38,779 bases of DNA from JAPLXD01 sp041662765 (GCA_041662765.1 JBAZRT010000003.1:1-38779); one strand, 5' to 3'; positions 8,486-15,821 are shown, counted from the stretch's first letter. Notes: generated by a model not told the origin, from the letters alone. Numbers and translations are program-made.

Positions 8486-9016
8486 ATGAACCTATGGCAT
8501 GATGTCTCCCTTGGAGAAAAAGCTCCCGAAGAATTTCATGTGATAATCGAGATTCCAAAGGGATCAAAGAACAAATATGAAATAGACAAAGAAACAGGGC
8601 TGATAAAGCTTGATCGCGCCATGAAATCTTCTCAAGATTACCCATTTGATTATGGCTTTGCTCCGCAAACAATCTGGGAAGACAACGACGCATTGGATGT
8701 TGTGGTTTTGACAACCTATCCTTTAAGCACCGGCATACTCGTAAAAGTGAGACCTGTGGCTGTGATGCATATGACAGACGGCGGTGAATCAGACGACAAA
8801 ATTATTGCAGTTCCTCTGGAAGATCCCCGTTGGGAAAATGTAAAAGATCTTGCCGATATCAATCCGCACTCAATCAAAGAATTCCAGCATTTCTTTGAAA
8901 CATACAAATCCATCGAAGGAAAAATTGTGACGATTGACGGCGTAGAAGGAAAAGCTAAGGCGATCGAAGCTGTCAAAAAGAGCGTTGAATTGTATAAAGA
9001 TAAATTTAAAAAGTAA
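8486..9016 (+). CDS. ppa: Inorganic pyrophosphatase, family I
   Basis: 176 residues, the usual bacterial length. The cytoplasmic enzyme hydrolyses pyrophosphate to phosphate and so drives nucleic-acid and tRNA-charging reactions forward. It has FHVIIEIPKGSKNKYEID (substrate-binding Lys), YPFDYGFAPQT, the signature DNDALDVVV with three metal-binding aspartates, and the conserved DPRWENVKD and FETYKSIEGK regions. It sits 33 nt after nusA and 21 nt before tig without an obvious promoter between, so it is probably cotranscribed. No SD is visible. Confidence 0.97.
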   Translation: MNLWHDVSLGEKAPEEFHVIIEIPKGSKNKYEIDKETGLIKLDRAMKSSQDYPFDYGFAPQTIWEDNDALDVVVLTTYPLSTGILVKVRPVAVMHMTDGGESDDKIIAVPLEDPRWENVKDLADINPHSIKEFQHFFETYKSIEGKIVTIDGVEGKAKAIEAVKKSVELYKDKFKK

Positions 9017-9037
9017 TATTGCATACAGCGTAGCATT

Positions 9038-10312
9038 ATGGAAATCAAGAAACTACCCAAATCCCAAATTGAAATTGAAATTTCGGTTCCGAAAGCCGAA
9101 TTTGAAAAATTCATCGACGCCGCAGCTGAAGAATTTTCAAAAGATATCAAGATAGACGGATTCCGTCCCGGAAAAGCGCCACGTTCGATTGTGGAGCAAA
9201 AAGTCGGAGCGGAAAAAATTTTGGCACACGGAGCGGAAAAAGCCATCAAGAAAACCTACGTCGATGCGATCGTCAAAAACAAGATCGAGGTGATCGGCGA
9301 ACCGAAGATCACAATTACCAAGATCGCAAAGGGAAACGACCTTGAATACAAAGCTGTTGCAGCAGTGATGCCCGCAATTGTACTTTCCAACTATCGAAAG
9401 GACGCAAAGTCCATTAAAAAATCCGAACCGGAAAAAGTAACCGAGGAGCAAATTCAAAAAGAACTCGAGGCCCTTCAAAAGAGCCGGGCAAAAATCATCA
9501 CAGTGGCGCGAAAAGCAAAGGAAGGGGATCGCGTAGAGATCGATTTTGAAGTGCTGATTGAGGGAAAACCAATCGAAGGCGGAACAGCCAAAAATCACCC
9601 ACTCACAATCGGTGAAAACTATTTTATCCCAGGTTTTGAGGAACAACTTGTTGAAATGAAGGAAAATGACGAAAAAGATTTTGAGCTCGCCTTCCCGAAA
9701 GAGTATCATCAAAAAAGCTTGTCCGGAAAGCCTGCTCGCTTCAAAGTGAAAATGAATTTGGTCCAAGAGAAAGAATTGCCAAAATTGAATGATGAATTTG
9801 CCAAAGGCCTCGGAAATTTCGAAACCATCGAAGCCCTCAAAAAAAGCATCTCCGAAGGAATCGACATGGAACACAAAAAAAAGAATGAAGAAAAATGGCG
9901 TACGCTTGCAATCGAAAAAATCACCGCTGAAAGCCGGATTGACCTTCCTGAGATTCTCATTGATCAGGAGCTCGAAAAAATGATGGCGGAGCTCGAACAA
10001 AACATCGCCGGAATGGGGCTCTCAATTGACGCATATCTCGAAAATATCAAAAAATCCAAGAGCGAGCTCACAAAAAGCTGGAAGGAAACAGCCGAAAAAC
10101 GGGTGCGGGCGGCACTCGTACTGCGTGAAATCGCCGCCTCGGAGGAAATCAATATCCCGGCTGGGGAAATCGAGGAAGAAATGAACCGGGTTATGGCGTA
10201 CTACAAGAATGCAGGGGATATGGAAAAAAATGTTGATATGGAAAGACTGTACAATTATACAAAGGGAGTCCTGACAAATGAAAAAGTATTCAAGTTTTTG
10301 GAAAACCTTTAA
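9038..10312 (+). CDS. tig: Trigger factor (ribosome-associated chaperone, peptidyl-prolyl isomerase)
   Basis: 424 residues, normal family length. The N-terminal ribosome-binding domain carries the signature GFRPGKAPRSIVEQKVG. The central FKBP-type PPIase domain (about residues 160-245) contains GDRVEIDFEVLIEGKPIEGG and FIPGFEEQLVEMKE. The C-terminal helical chaperone arms follow. It binds at the ribosome exit tunnel and shields nascent chains. Its position before clpP, with which it is linked in many bacteria, is conserved here, although a strong hairpin separates the two genes. Confidence 0.97.
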   Translation: MEIKKLPKSQIEIEISVPKAEFEKFIDAAAEEFSKDIKIDGFRPGKAPRSIVEQKVGAEKILAHGAEKAIKKTYVDAIVKNKIEVIGEPKITITKIAKGNDLEYKAVAAVMPAIVLSNYRKDAKSIKKSEPEKVTEEQIQKELEALQKSRAKIITVARKAKEGDRVEIDFEVLIEGKPIEGGTAKNHPLTIGENYFIPGFEEQLVEMKENDEKDFELAFPKEYHQKSLSGKPARFKVKMNLVQEKELPKLNDEFAKGLGNFETIEALKKSISEGIDMEHKKKNEEKWRTLAIEKITAESRIDLPEILIDQELEKMMAELEQNIAGMGLSIDAYLENIKKSKSELTKSWKETAEKRVRAALVLREIAASEEINIPAGEIEEEMNRVMAYYKNAGDMEKNVDMERLYNYTKGVLTNEKVFKFLENL

Positions 10313-10313
10313 C

Positions 10314-10350
10314 AACATTCAATGTTAGGGCGACCCCAACATTGAATGTT
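10314..10350 (+). terminator. Long perfect hairpin between tig and clpP
   Basis: 13-bp perfect inverted repeat (AACATTCAATGTT at 10314-10326 and its complement at 10338-10350), with GGG/CCC able to extend the inner stem, followed by TTTTG. It begins right after the tig stop codon and ends 9 nt before the clpP ATG. It could partly terminate the operon or stabilise the tig 3' end. It argues against the in-frame TTG at 10342 as the clpP start. Confidence 0.6.
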
Positions 10351-10359
10351 TTGAAAATT

Positions 10360-10947
10360 ATGCTAACAAACCAATTTCTCATCCCAACTGTCATTGAAAA
10401 AACCGCTTATGGCGAGCGGGCATATGATATATATTCGCGGCTTCTCAAAGAGCGGATCGTTTTTCTTGGCGGTCCGATTGACGACCATACGGCAAGCGCC
10501 ATCATTGCCCAGCTTCTTTTCCTCGACAGCCAAGATAGCAAGGCCGATATTCGGATCTATATCAACTCTCCAGGCGGAAGCGTGAGCTCGGCGCTCGCAA
10601 TATATGACACAATGCAGTACGCAAAAGCAGATGTTTCGACGATTTGCGTGGGTCTTGCCGCTTCAGCGGGAGCCTTGCTACTCGCCGCCGGGAAAAAAGG
10701 GAAAAGATTCTGCCTTCCAAATAGTGAGATACTCATTCATCAAGTAATGGGTGGAGCCTCGGGACAGGCTACCGATGTCGCAATCCACGCCAAGCATATT
10801 GTAAAGATGAAAGAAAAGCTCAATGAAATTTTGGCCAAGCATACCGGACAAAAAATCAAAAAGGTGCAGGAAGACACCGAGCGCGACTATTTCATGAGCG
10901 CCCAAGAGGCGATGGAGTACGGAATTGTGGACAAGATCATAAAATAA
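10360..10947 (+). CDS. clpP: ATP-dependent Clp protease proteolytic subunit
   Basis: 195 residues from the ATG at 10360; an in-frame TTG at 10342 lies in a hairpin and is less likely. The serine protease forms tetradecameric rings fed by Clp ATPases. The catalytic triad is Ser102 in GLAASAGALL, His127 in EILIHQVMGG and Asp176 in ERDYFMSA. The nucleophile context is SAG rather than the usual SMG. INSPGGSVSSALAIYDTM is also conserved. No Clp ATPase gene lies in the window. A bidirectional-looking terminator separates it from the convergent 3D-domain gene. Confidence 0.97.
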   Translation: MLTNQFLIPTVIEKTAYGERAYDIYSRLLKERIVFLGGPIDDHTASAIIAQLLFLDSQDSKADIRIYINSPGGSVSSALAIYDTMQYAKADVSTICVGLAASAGALLLAAGKKGKRFCLPNSEILIHQVMGGASGQATDVAIHAKHIVKMKEKLNEILAKHTGQKIKKVQEDTERDYFMSAQEAMEYGIVDKIIK

Positions 10948-10962
10948 ATTTCAAAATAACAA

Positions 10963-10996
10963 AACACCCCCGGCAATAAGCCAGGGGTGTTTTTAT
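10963..10996. terminator. Terminator between clpP and the 3D-domain gene
   Basis: Stem AACACCCC.GGC/GCC.GGGGTGTT around AATAA, with T runs on the plus strand and the matching A-rich flank, so it can serve both convergent genes. Confidence 0.85.
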
Positions 10997-11002
10997 TTGT
11001 TC

Positions 11003-11524
11003 TTATTCAACCACCATCGCTATGAGATTTCTGCGTCCGAAGGCGAAGGCTTCCGCTTTGGTTGGCATATAGATGTCAAAGTGGTTGGCTTTGATCGCAC
11101 CGCCACGGTCTTCACAGACATAGGTTCCCATTCCGTCAATTTCTATTTTCGTTCCCATCTGATACTGCTTGGGACAAGCAAGAGTGTGATTTGCCTGGAC
11201 CTTTTTGCCACTAGCTGTGATCCCGTCGCTCTTTCCGCATTCGTCGGCCGCCGCGGTATAAGCCGAGGCATTCACAACGAAACTTCCTTTTGGCAATATG
11301 AAGTTTTCCGAGAGCAGCTTGTTTTTGTACATTTTTGAATATTGCACATTGCCAACTTTCGGAACATAGAGGGCGACAAGAAAGTTGTCACTGAGAGTAC
11401 TTATCTTTTTGTTTTCCAATATTTGTTTGGCATTTTGGTTTGAATCGGCATCCGCTCCGACAGCCGCCGCCGGAATGGCCAGAGCGACAATTGCAGCAAG
11501 AATCAGCGAGGCCAATTTGCGCAT
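11003..11524 (-). CDS. Secreted 3D-domain protein (putative wall-active enzyme)
   Basis: 173 residues. An N-terminal signal peptide (MRKLASLILAAIVALAIPAA, cleavage probably after AVGA) indicates export. The C-terminal half is a 3D (Asp-Asp-Asp) domain: NASAYTAAADECG, DGITASGKKV, HTLACP, then EIDGMGTYVCEDRGGAI and NHFDIYM, with candidate catalytic aspartates D130, D139 and D150. This fold is related to MltA/EXLX double-psi barrels and is found in lytic-transglycosylase-like and Rpf-stabilising proteins. A role in peptidoglycan cleavage is inferred. It is monocistronic and convergent with clpP. Confidence 0.88.
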   Translation of the reverse strand: MRKLASLILAAIVALAIPAAAVGADADSNQNAKQILENKKISTLSDNFLVALYVPKVGNVQYSKMYKNKLLSENFILPKGSFVVNASAYTAAADECGKSDGITASGKKVQANHTLACPKQYQMGTKIEIDGMGTYVCEDRGGAIKANHFDIYMPTKAEAFAFGRRNLIAMVVE

Positions 11525-11631
11525 TGTATTGGATAAATTGTTAATGTCGGGTCTTTACTTCAGGCATACAAAAAAGCCCTTTTCAGGACCTAACAAACTA
11601 GTGTAGCATTTTTTTGCAAGAAAGTCAAGAG

Positions 11632-11663
11632 CACGTGAAACAATCGTTTTCCTCTGTGAAACA
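11632..11663. repeat. Pair of direct repeats resembling parS half-sites
   Basis: CACGTGAAACA (11632-11642) is the right 11 bp of parS. GTGAAACAAT recurs 21 bp further on (11656-11665). The repeats lie in the gap upstream of the 3D-domain gene. No complete 16-bp palindrome forms here. Confidence 0.35.
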
Positions 11664-11670
11664 ATGAATT

Positions 11671-11838
11671 TTAGGCAGTATTTGGCATGTTGCTTTCCTG
11701 CCAGGTAATAATCATTTTTTCCAGCTTTTTTATTTCGTCTTCTGTCTTGTCAAAGCTCTCCCAGTCTCCGTTTGAGAGGCAGCCGGCTTGAAAGGCAGTT
11801 AGGTATTCAAGTTGTTTGATGATCTCCAGCTTTGTCAT
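11671..11838 (-). CDS. Small hypothetical protein, 55 aa
   Basis: ATG at 11838 to TAA at 11671. The product is acidic and helical: it begins MTKLEIIKQLEYLTAFQAG, continues with GDWESFDKTEDEIKKLEKM, and ends SNMPNTA. The amphipathic Leu/Lys/Glu pattern suggests a short coiled coil or helical hairpin. There is no SD and no family is recognised. It lies between the 3D-domain gene and rplS, and its codon choices look like a real gene rather than chance, but there is no second line of evidence. Confidence 0.45.
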   Translation of the reverse strand: MTKLEIIKQLEYLTAFQAGCLSNGDWESFDKTEDEIKKLEKMIITWQESNMPNTA

Positions 11839-12112
11839 AGTAAGCGATTTTAAGAAAAATTAAAAAAATAAGGGAAACCTTGCTGTCATCGCTTGCTCGG
11901 AAATCAAAACAAGCTTTGATTTCTCTCGCTTCGCTTGGCAATAAAAAAATACTTCGCGAAAAAGTAGTTTTGATTCCTTCCTTGGCCCCTTCTGATTTTG
12001 GGCACTATAGTAGTATAATCCATAAAAACATTTTTGTCAATTCCCTGCGCATCCTTGACGCTTTGGGAAAATAATTATAAGATGAATTAGCTTTAAAAAG
12101 TTATTTTTTGTT
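11839..12112 (+). promoter_or_regulatory. Intergenic region with rplS promoter
   Basis: The best promoter is -35 TTGACG (12055-12060), 17 bp, -10 TAAGAT (12078-12083), giving a leader of about 23 nt before the rplS ATG. A second TATAAT lies at 12014-12019 with no good -35. Further upstream are small inverted repeats (AAATCAAA/TTTGATTT near 11901-11922). No further gene was seen. Confidence 0.55.
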
Positions 12113-12571
12113 ATGGAAAAAGTTCAGAAATTCAACGCAAAGGTTCGCGCATCCCAAAAGAGGCCGGATCTCAAAGCGGGAGACATTGTCAAAGTCCACC
12201 GAAAAATCAAAGAAGGAGAGAAAGAAAGAGTTCAGGTGTTCGAGGGAATCGTGGTTTCCGTTAAGGGAAAGCAAAGCTCTTCGCCTATGGCCACTATCCG
12301 GCGGGTCACTCTTGGAACAGGCGTAGAGATAACAGTTCCGATCCTTTCGCCGGCCATTGCCAAAATAGAGATCGTGAAAAAAGCCAAGGTGCGTCGGGCG
12401 AAACTATATTATCTCCGCAGCAAAGGCGTCCGCATCTCGAAATTGAAAACAAAAGAATTGGCAAATTTTGTGGTGGAAGAAAAAGAGAAAGAACAGGAAC
12501 CAGAAGAAAAAATAGCAGAGCCGAAAGCTGAAGAAATCGTTTCTCCGGAAAAAGAGGTCGAGGAAAAATAG
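12113..12571 (+). CDS. rplS: 50S ribosomal protein L19 with acidic tail
   Basis: 152 residues. L19 core (1-115): DIVKVHRKIKEGEKERVQVFEGIVV, SSPMATIRRV, GTGVEITVPILSP, RRAKLYYLR. L19 lies at the 30S-50S interface. The core is followed by a Glu/Lys/Pro-rich extension of about 35 residues absent from typical L19 (about 115 aa). The same kind of tail occurs on NusA in this window. The tRNA-Leu gene begins 5 nt after the stop codon, so tRNAs probably share the transcript. Confidence 0.96.
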   Translation: MEKVQKFNAKVRASQKRPDLKAGDIVKVHRKIKEGEKERVQVFEGIVVSVKGKQSSSPMATIRRVTLGTGVEITVPILSPAIAKIEIVKKAKVRRAKLYYLRSKGVRISKLKTKELANFVVEEKEKEQEPEEKIAEPKAEEIVSPEKEVEEK

Positions 12572-12576
12572 ATTCC

Positions 12577-12660
<84 letters not shown>

Positions 12661-12667
12661 CCGGGAC

Positions 12668-12740
12668 GGACGATTAGCTCAGCTGGTAGAGCGCTTGCTT
12701 TACAAGCAAGATGTCGCAGGTTCGAGCCCTGCATCGTCCA
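12668..12740 (+). tRNA. tRNA-Val (anticodon TAC)
   Basis: Acceptor GGACGAT/ATCGTCC, anticodon stem CTTGC/GCAAG around TTTACAA (anticodon TAC), T-arm GCAGGTTCGAGCCCTGC. No CCA is encoded. It lies 7 nt after tRNA-Leu. Confidence 0.95.
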
Positions 12741-12757
12741 CAGGAAGGGAAAGGGGT

Positions 12758-12810
12758 CGGGAAAACAGGAGTTTTCCCGGGGTGGAAGTATTGAAACCGC
12801 AAGGTTTCAA
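12758..12810 (+). other. Two hairpins in the tRNA-Val/tRNA-Phe spacer
   Basis: CGGGAAAAC/GTTTTCCCG with loop AGGA (12758-12779) and TTGAAACC/GGTTTCAA with loop GCAA (12791-12810), both perfect. There is no T run, so processing signals are more likely than terminators. Confidence 0.5.
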
Positions 12811-12826
12811 GGAGCGAAGCGACGAA

Positions 12827-13198
12827 GCCGGGTTAGCTCAGTGGTAGAGCAGAGGACTGATTTTCGGTCCATCTCGCAGTAATGCGGGATTGAAAATTGG
12901 GTGAATTCGAGGAAACCTAAATCGCCGATGAGGCGATATGGCAATCTCGAGCCAATCCTCCGCCGGGAGGCTACGGATTGCAAGCAAGCCGATTTTAGAA
13001 GGCTTGCCTGCCATAGCTTTAGCGGAGGCAGGTGTAGAGACTAGCAAGTGAGTCCCAACAATAATCTTGCGCCAGCGCCCAATATCCCAATCCGCCAACT
13101 GGCGGAAGGATAATGAAATAGTCCGATCCTTGAGGAAACTCAAGTAACCGACAAGGAAAATCCTTGTGTGCCCAGTTCGATTCTGGGACCCGGCACCA
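12827..13198 (+). tRNA. tRNA-Phe (anticodon GAA) split by a group I intron; CCA encoded
   Basis: Exon 1 is 12827-12858 and exon 2 is 13156-13198. Joined, they give acceptor GCCGGGT/ACCCGGC, D-arm GCTCAGTGGTAGAGC, anticodon stem GAGGA/TCCTT with loop CTGAAAA (anticodon GAA), and T-arm CCCAGTTCGATTCTGGG, a typical tRNA-Phe. The discriminator A is followed by an encoded CCA (13196-13198), unlike the other tRNAs here. The split lies after U33 in the anticodon loop. Confidence 0.93.
12859..13155 (+). ncRNA. Group I intron in tRNA-Phe (IC3-like)
   Basis: 297 nt. P1 is formed by exon GGACU and intron GGUCC at 12866-12870, giving the expected U-G wobble at the 5' splice site. The intron ends in G at 13155. 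Core elements are P4-type GAGGAAACCT, CAATCTCGAGCC, the P7 5' strand in GGTGTAGAGACTAG (13031-13044), the P7 3' strand ATAGTCC and a P9 hairpin CTTGAG/CTCAAG. A stem-loop CCGCCA/TGGCGG lies in P8. It resembles the small tRNA introns of cyanobacterial tRNA-Leu. No convincing ORF lies inside. A G shared at both borders makes the exact cut ambiguous by one base. Confidence 0.88.
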
Positions 13199-13203
13199 CA
13201 CAG

Positions 13204-13257
13204 TTGAAACATAATTGAACCTATGGTATAATTAGTCTATATATCGTGGGTTCAATT
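13204..13257 (+). promoter_or_regulatory. Promoter and inverted-repeat operator of the HTH gene
   Basis: -35 TTGAAA (13204-13209), 17 bp, -10 TATAAT (13227-13232). A perfect 9-bp inverted repeat AATTGAACC (13213-13221) / GGTTCAATT (13249-13257) flanks the -10 and the start region. It could be an operator or an RNA hairpin. Confidence 0.65.
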
Positions 13258-13260
13258 TAT

Positions 13261-13944
13261 ATGAGAAAAGACAAAGCACGCGCAATAGAGTTGCGAAAGC
13301 AAGGCTTTAGCTACAATGAAATAAGCGGGAAATTGAAGATTCCCAAAAGCACTTTGAGTCTCTGGCTTTCGAACATTGAGCTGTCCCAAAAAGCAAAAAA
13401 TAGAATATCAGCAAGAGTCCATAAAGGCAGCATCGCCGGCCTTTTGAAAAGAAACAAAAATCAGACTATCCTGGCCAAAAAAAGAGCGGATGAAATTCGC
13501 AGTCTTGCGAAAATTGAGACATCAGGTTTATTGAAAAACAGACTTTTTTTAACCGGCGTCTCTTTATACTGGGCGGAAGGCTACAAGAAAGGCGCTCATG
13601 GAAGCAAATGGAAAGCAGTTGATTTCGCAAATTCTGATCCGGATTTGATAAAGATAATGATGAAATTTTTCAGAAAAATATGCAAGGTTGAAAACAGCAA
13701 GATAAAGATACAGCTCATTGCTCACAAAAATGTGGACATAAAAAAAGCTCTTCAGTTTTGGTCGATCTTAACAAAAATACCCGAAAACCAATTTATCAAA
13801 ACTTGCTGTTCGGTTAGTATATACAGCAAAGGCAAACGAAACAAAAATAGTTTGACCCAAGGAACGGTTCATATTAGGATAAATAATGTAAAGTTATTTT
13901 TCAGAATAATCGGCTGGATTGACGGCTTGAAATCGAAAATATAA
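13261..13944 (+). CDS. HTH protein with LAGLIDADG-like C-terminal region (possible homing endonuclease)
   Basis: 227 residues from the ATG at 13261; a GTG at 13246 is in frame but only about 7 nt after the predicted transcript start. Residues 1-45 form a clear helix-turn-helix (ALELRKQG-like start, YNEISGKLKIPKSTLSLWL). The rest has two motifs that recall LAGLIDADG helices, LTGVSLYWAEGYKKG in the middle and FFRIIGWIDGLKS at the end, with VDFANSDPDLIKIMMKFF and KIQLIAHK between. HTH-LAGLIDADG proteins like this are common, unnamed, in CPR genomes; that recollection and the endonuclease role are unverified. It lies 62 nt after an intron-split tRNA-Phe and 3 nt before tRNA-Gly, which fits a free-standing intron-associated nuclease. 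A transcription factor is the alternative. Confidence 0.6.
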   Translation: MRKDKARAIELRKQGFSYNEISGKLKIPKSTLSLWLSNIELSQKAKNRISARVHKGSIAGLLKRNKNQTILAKKRADEIRSLAKIETSGLLKNRLFLTGVSLYWAEGYKKGAHGSKWKAVDFANSDPDLIKIMMKFFRKICKVENSKIKIQLIAHKNVDIKKALQFWSILTKIPENQFIKTCCSVSIYSKGKRNKNSLTQGTVHIRINNVKLFFRIIGWIDGLKSKI

Positions 13945-13947
13945 CAA

Positions 13948-14019
13948 GCGGGTATCGTATAGCGGCTATTATATTACCTTGCCAAGGTAGAGATACGGGT
14001 TCGACTCCCGTTACCCGCT
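13948..14019 (+). tRNA. tRNA-Gly (anticodon GCC)
   Basis: Acceptor GCGGGTA/TACCCGC, anticodon stem TTACC/GGTAG around TTGCCAA (anticodon GCC), T-arm ACGGGTTCGACTCCCGT, discriminator T. It starts 3 nt after the stop codon of the upstream HTH gene. CCA is not encoded. Confidence 0.95.
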
Positions 14020-14026
14020 CATTGAA

Positions 14027-14055
14027 AATAAGGCTTTATTTAGCCTTATTTTTAT
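14027..14055 (+). terminator. Terminator after tRNA-Gly
   Basis: Stem AATAAGGCT/AGCCTTATT with loop TTATTT, followed by TTTTAT. It ends the rplS-tRNA cluster. Confidence 0.85.
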
Positions 14056-14073
14056 ATCCAAATGATTTAAATG

Positions 14074-14082
14074 TGGTAGAAT
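14074..14082 (+). promoter_or_regulatory. Extended -10 promoter of the EamA gene
   Basis: TGGTAGAAT matches an extended -10 (TGnTATAAT with one change). No good -35 is visible. The predicted leader is about 24 nt. Confidence 0.45.
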
Positions 14083-14112
14083 ATCTAAAATGAATAATCT
14101 CAGAAAATTCCA

Positions 14113-15021
14113 ATGTCAACATTAGCTGTAGTATTATCAATGTGCGGTGCTTTATTCCAAGCCCTCGGTGCTGCTATTAATAAAAAATCATTGCAAAGGC
14201 CAGGCATAAATAATCTTGTCGGCTTTGTTACATTTACGGTCGCAGGCTTGATGTTTTTATTCCTATATTTTTTCTCAACCAAAACGTTCGGCTATGAGAA
14301 TCTTTCCGCGCGTTTCTGGGAAACGATGGCTTTGTATGCCGGACTCAATATTGTGGCATATTGGTTCATGTATCGTGCTCTGAATTTGGCGGAATTCAAT
14401 CACCTCATGCCTTTTATGGCGCTGGTCAGCATCTCTGTAATAATTCCGCCCATATTTGTGCTCGGTGAGATTCCCACAGCTGCCAGTTTTTTCGGGATTA
14501 TCCTTATAGTTATCGGTGCTATAACGATGAATTACAAAAAAAATACACATAAGAATTCCAGTAATCAACAGCATAGAAGTAATCGAAAAGGGGCGCTTTA
14601 TTTTTTAGTAACAGCAATTTGTTTTACCTTCACAACCACTTTGGCAAAAGTAACCATCATAGAGTCTTCGGTGCTTTTTTCATCTCTTGTAGTGCACTTA
14701 TTAATAGGAGCGGGTTTTCTTGTAATGCTGATCGTATTTAAAGAATTTGGGAAAATAAAAGAAGCTGTTATAAAACCTGAGCTGCGTCCATTATTGTTTG
14801 GTATGACTATTGTCGGAGTTATTGTCTTTGCAGAAAATGGAACTGTGAATACTGCGCTTGGGGTAGCACCTGTTGCAAGCGTGATGGCAATAAAAAGAAT
14901 CATGCCGCTCTTTGCCTTTTTGATTGGCCTGTTTTATTTCAAGGAACGAAGCGACTTGAAGAAAAAAATTATTGCCACTGCGCTTATGGTTGCGGGAGCC
15001 ATATTTGTAACTATTTTTTGA
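14113..15021 (+). CDS. EamA/DMT-superfamily transporter
   Basis: 302 residues with ten predicted membrane helices in two EamA halves (about 4-140 and 155-300), separated by a Lys/Asn/Ser-rich cytoplasmic loop. The second half ends with KRIMPLFAFLIGLFYFKERSDLKKKIIATALMV-type sequence, typical of EamA domains (quoted in shorter form: LIGLFYFKERS). These carriers export or import metabolites such as amino acids or nucleotide sugars; the substrate cannot be told from sequence. It is monocistronic. The stop codon is TGA, with a TAA five codons later. Confidence 0.85.
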   Translation: MSTLAVVLSMCGALFQALGAAINKKSLQRPGINNLVGFVTFTVAGLMFLFLYFFSTKTFGYENLSARFWETMALYAGLNIVAYWFMYRALNLAEFNHLMPFMALVSISVIIPPIFVLGEIPTAASFFGIILIVIGAITMNYKKNTHKNSSNQQHRSNRKGALYFLVTAICFTFTTTLAKVTIIESSVLFSSLVVHLLIGAGFLVMLIVFKEFGKIKEAVIKPELRPLLFGMTIVGVIVFAENGTVNTALGVAPVASVMAIKRIMPLFAFLIGLFYFKERSDLKKKIIATALMVAGAIFVTIF

Positions 15022-15043
15022 TTAAGTTGTCTTTAAAGAAGTT

Positions 15044-15736
15044 CTAACTGTATAAACTAGCCAGCTCAAACTCTTCCGGCGGTTTGCTTTCGAAAAAGTA
15101 TTTTTCTTTGTTTGGGCCGATGAAGCTGATTGAAGCGGCGTGAAGAAACATTCTTGGCGCATCGATATTTTTGAATTCCTTGAAAGTATATTTTTTGTCC
15201 CCGACAATCGGATGTCCGATGGAGTGAAGATGAACTCGGATTTGATGCATCCGGCCGGTCTTGGGAGAAACTTCAAGAAGAGAGCATTTTTCAAATTCTT
15301 TTTTGACCTTATAAAATGTCAGGGAATATCTTTCTTTTCTCACGGATATTTTTCCCCGTACCAAAGCTTGTTTTCGAAAATCTTTTTTCGATCTTCCCAT
15401 TTCGCCTTCGACCCGGCCTTCTTTTTCTTTCAGTTTGCCGTGAACAACCGCCAGATATTTTTTTTCGATCTTTCGGTTTTTGAACAAGTCTTTCAGATAC
15501 TCAAAAGCTTTTTGATTTCTCGCAACAACCATCACTCCAGATGTATCTTTATCAAGCCGGTGAACAATTCCTGGACGCACTCGGGGATCATCGCCAACAT
15601 TTTCGATCTCGGGAAATTTTTCCAGCAAAAAATCAACAAGCGTTCTTTCGCTTGTGTTCACCCCCGGATGCACAGACAGTCCGGCAGGTTTGTCCACGGC
15701 AATCAGATCTTTGTTTTGAAAAATGATTTTTGGCAT
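15044..15736 (-). CDS. RluA-family rRNA/tRNA pseudouridine synthase
   Basis: 230 residues. It converts specific uridines of 23S rRNA or tRNA to pseudouridine. It carries the catalytic motif HRLDKDTSGVMV (Asp62), VDKPAGLSVHPG near residue 15, and the C-terminal KTGRMHQIRVHL...GHPIVGD. It lacks the N-terminal S4 domain found in RluD (about 320 aa), so it is the short form, and its target site is uncertain. The start ATG at 15736 abuts the 3' end of the upstream tRNA-Leu gene (15739) on the same strand, so both may share a transcript. Confidence 0.93.
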   Translation of the reverse strand: MPKIIFQNKDLIAVDKPAGLSVHPGVNTSERTLVDFLLEKFPEIENVGDDPRVRPGIVHRLDKDTSGVMVVARNQKAFEYLKDLFKNRKIEKKYLAVVHGKLKEKEGRVEGEMGRSKKDFRKQALVRGKISVRKERYSLTFYKVKKEFEKCSLLEVSPKTGRMHQIRVHLHSIGHPIVGDKKYTFKEFKNIDAPRMFLHAASISFIGPNKEKYFFESKPPEEFELASLYS

Positions 15737-15738
15737 TG

Positions 15739-15821
15739 TGCCGGGGAGAGGACTTGAACCTCCATGGGATTGCTCCCGCTAGCTCCTAAGGCTAGTGCGT
15801 CTGCCATTTCGCCACCCCGGC
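15739..15821 (-). tRNA. tRNA-Leu (anticodon TAG)
   Basis: Acceptor GCCGGGG/CCCCGGC, anticodon stem CTAGC/GCTAG around CTTAGGA (anticodon TAG), long variable arm, T-arm GAGGTTCAAGTCCTC. No CCA is encoded. Confidence 0.94.

Noticed and set aside
12838..13212. Open frames within the tRNA-Phe intron region
   Set aside because: They run antisense through the tRNA exons and intron core, whose sequence is explained by RNA structure.
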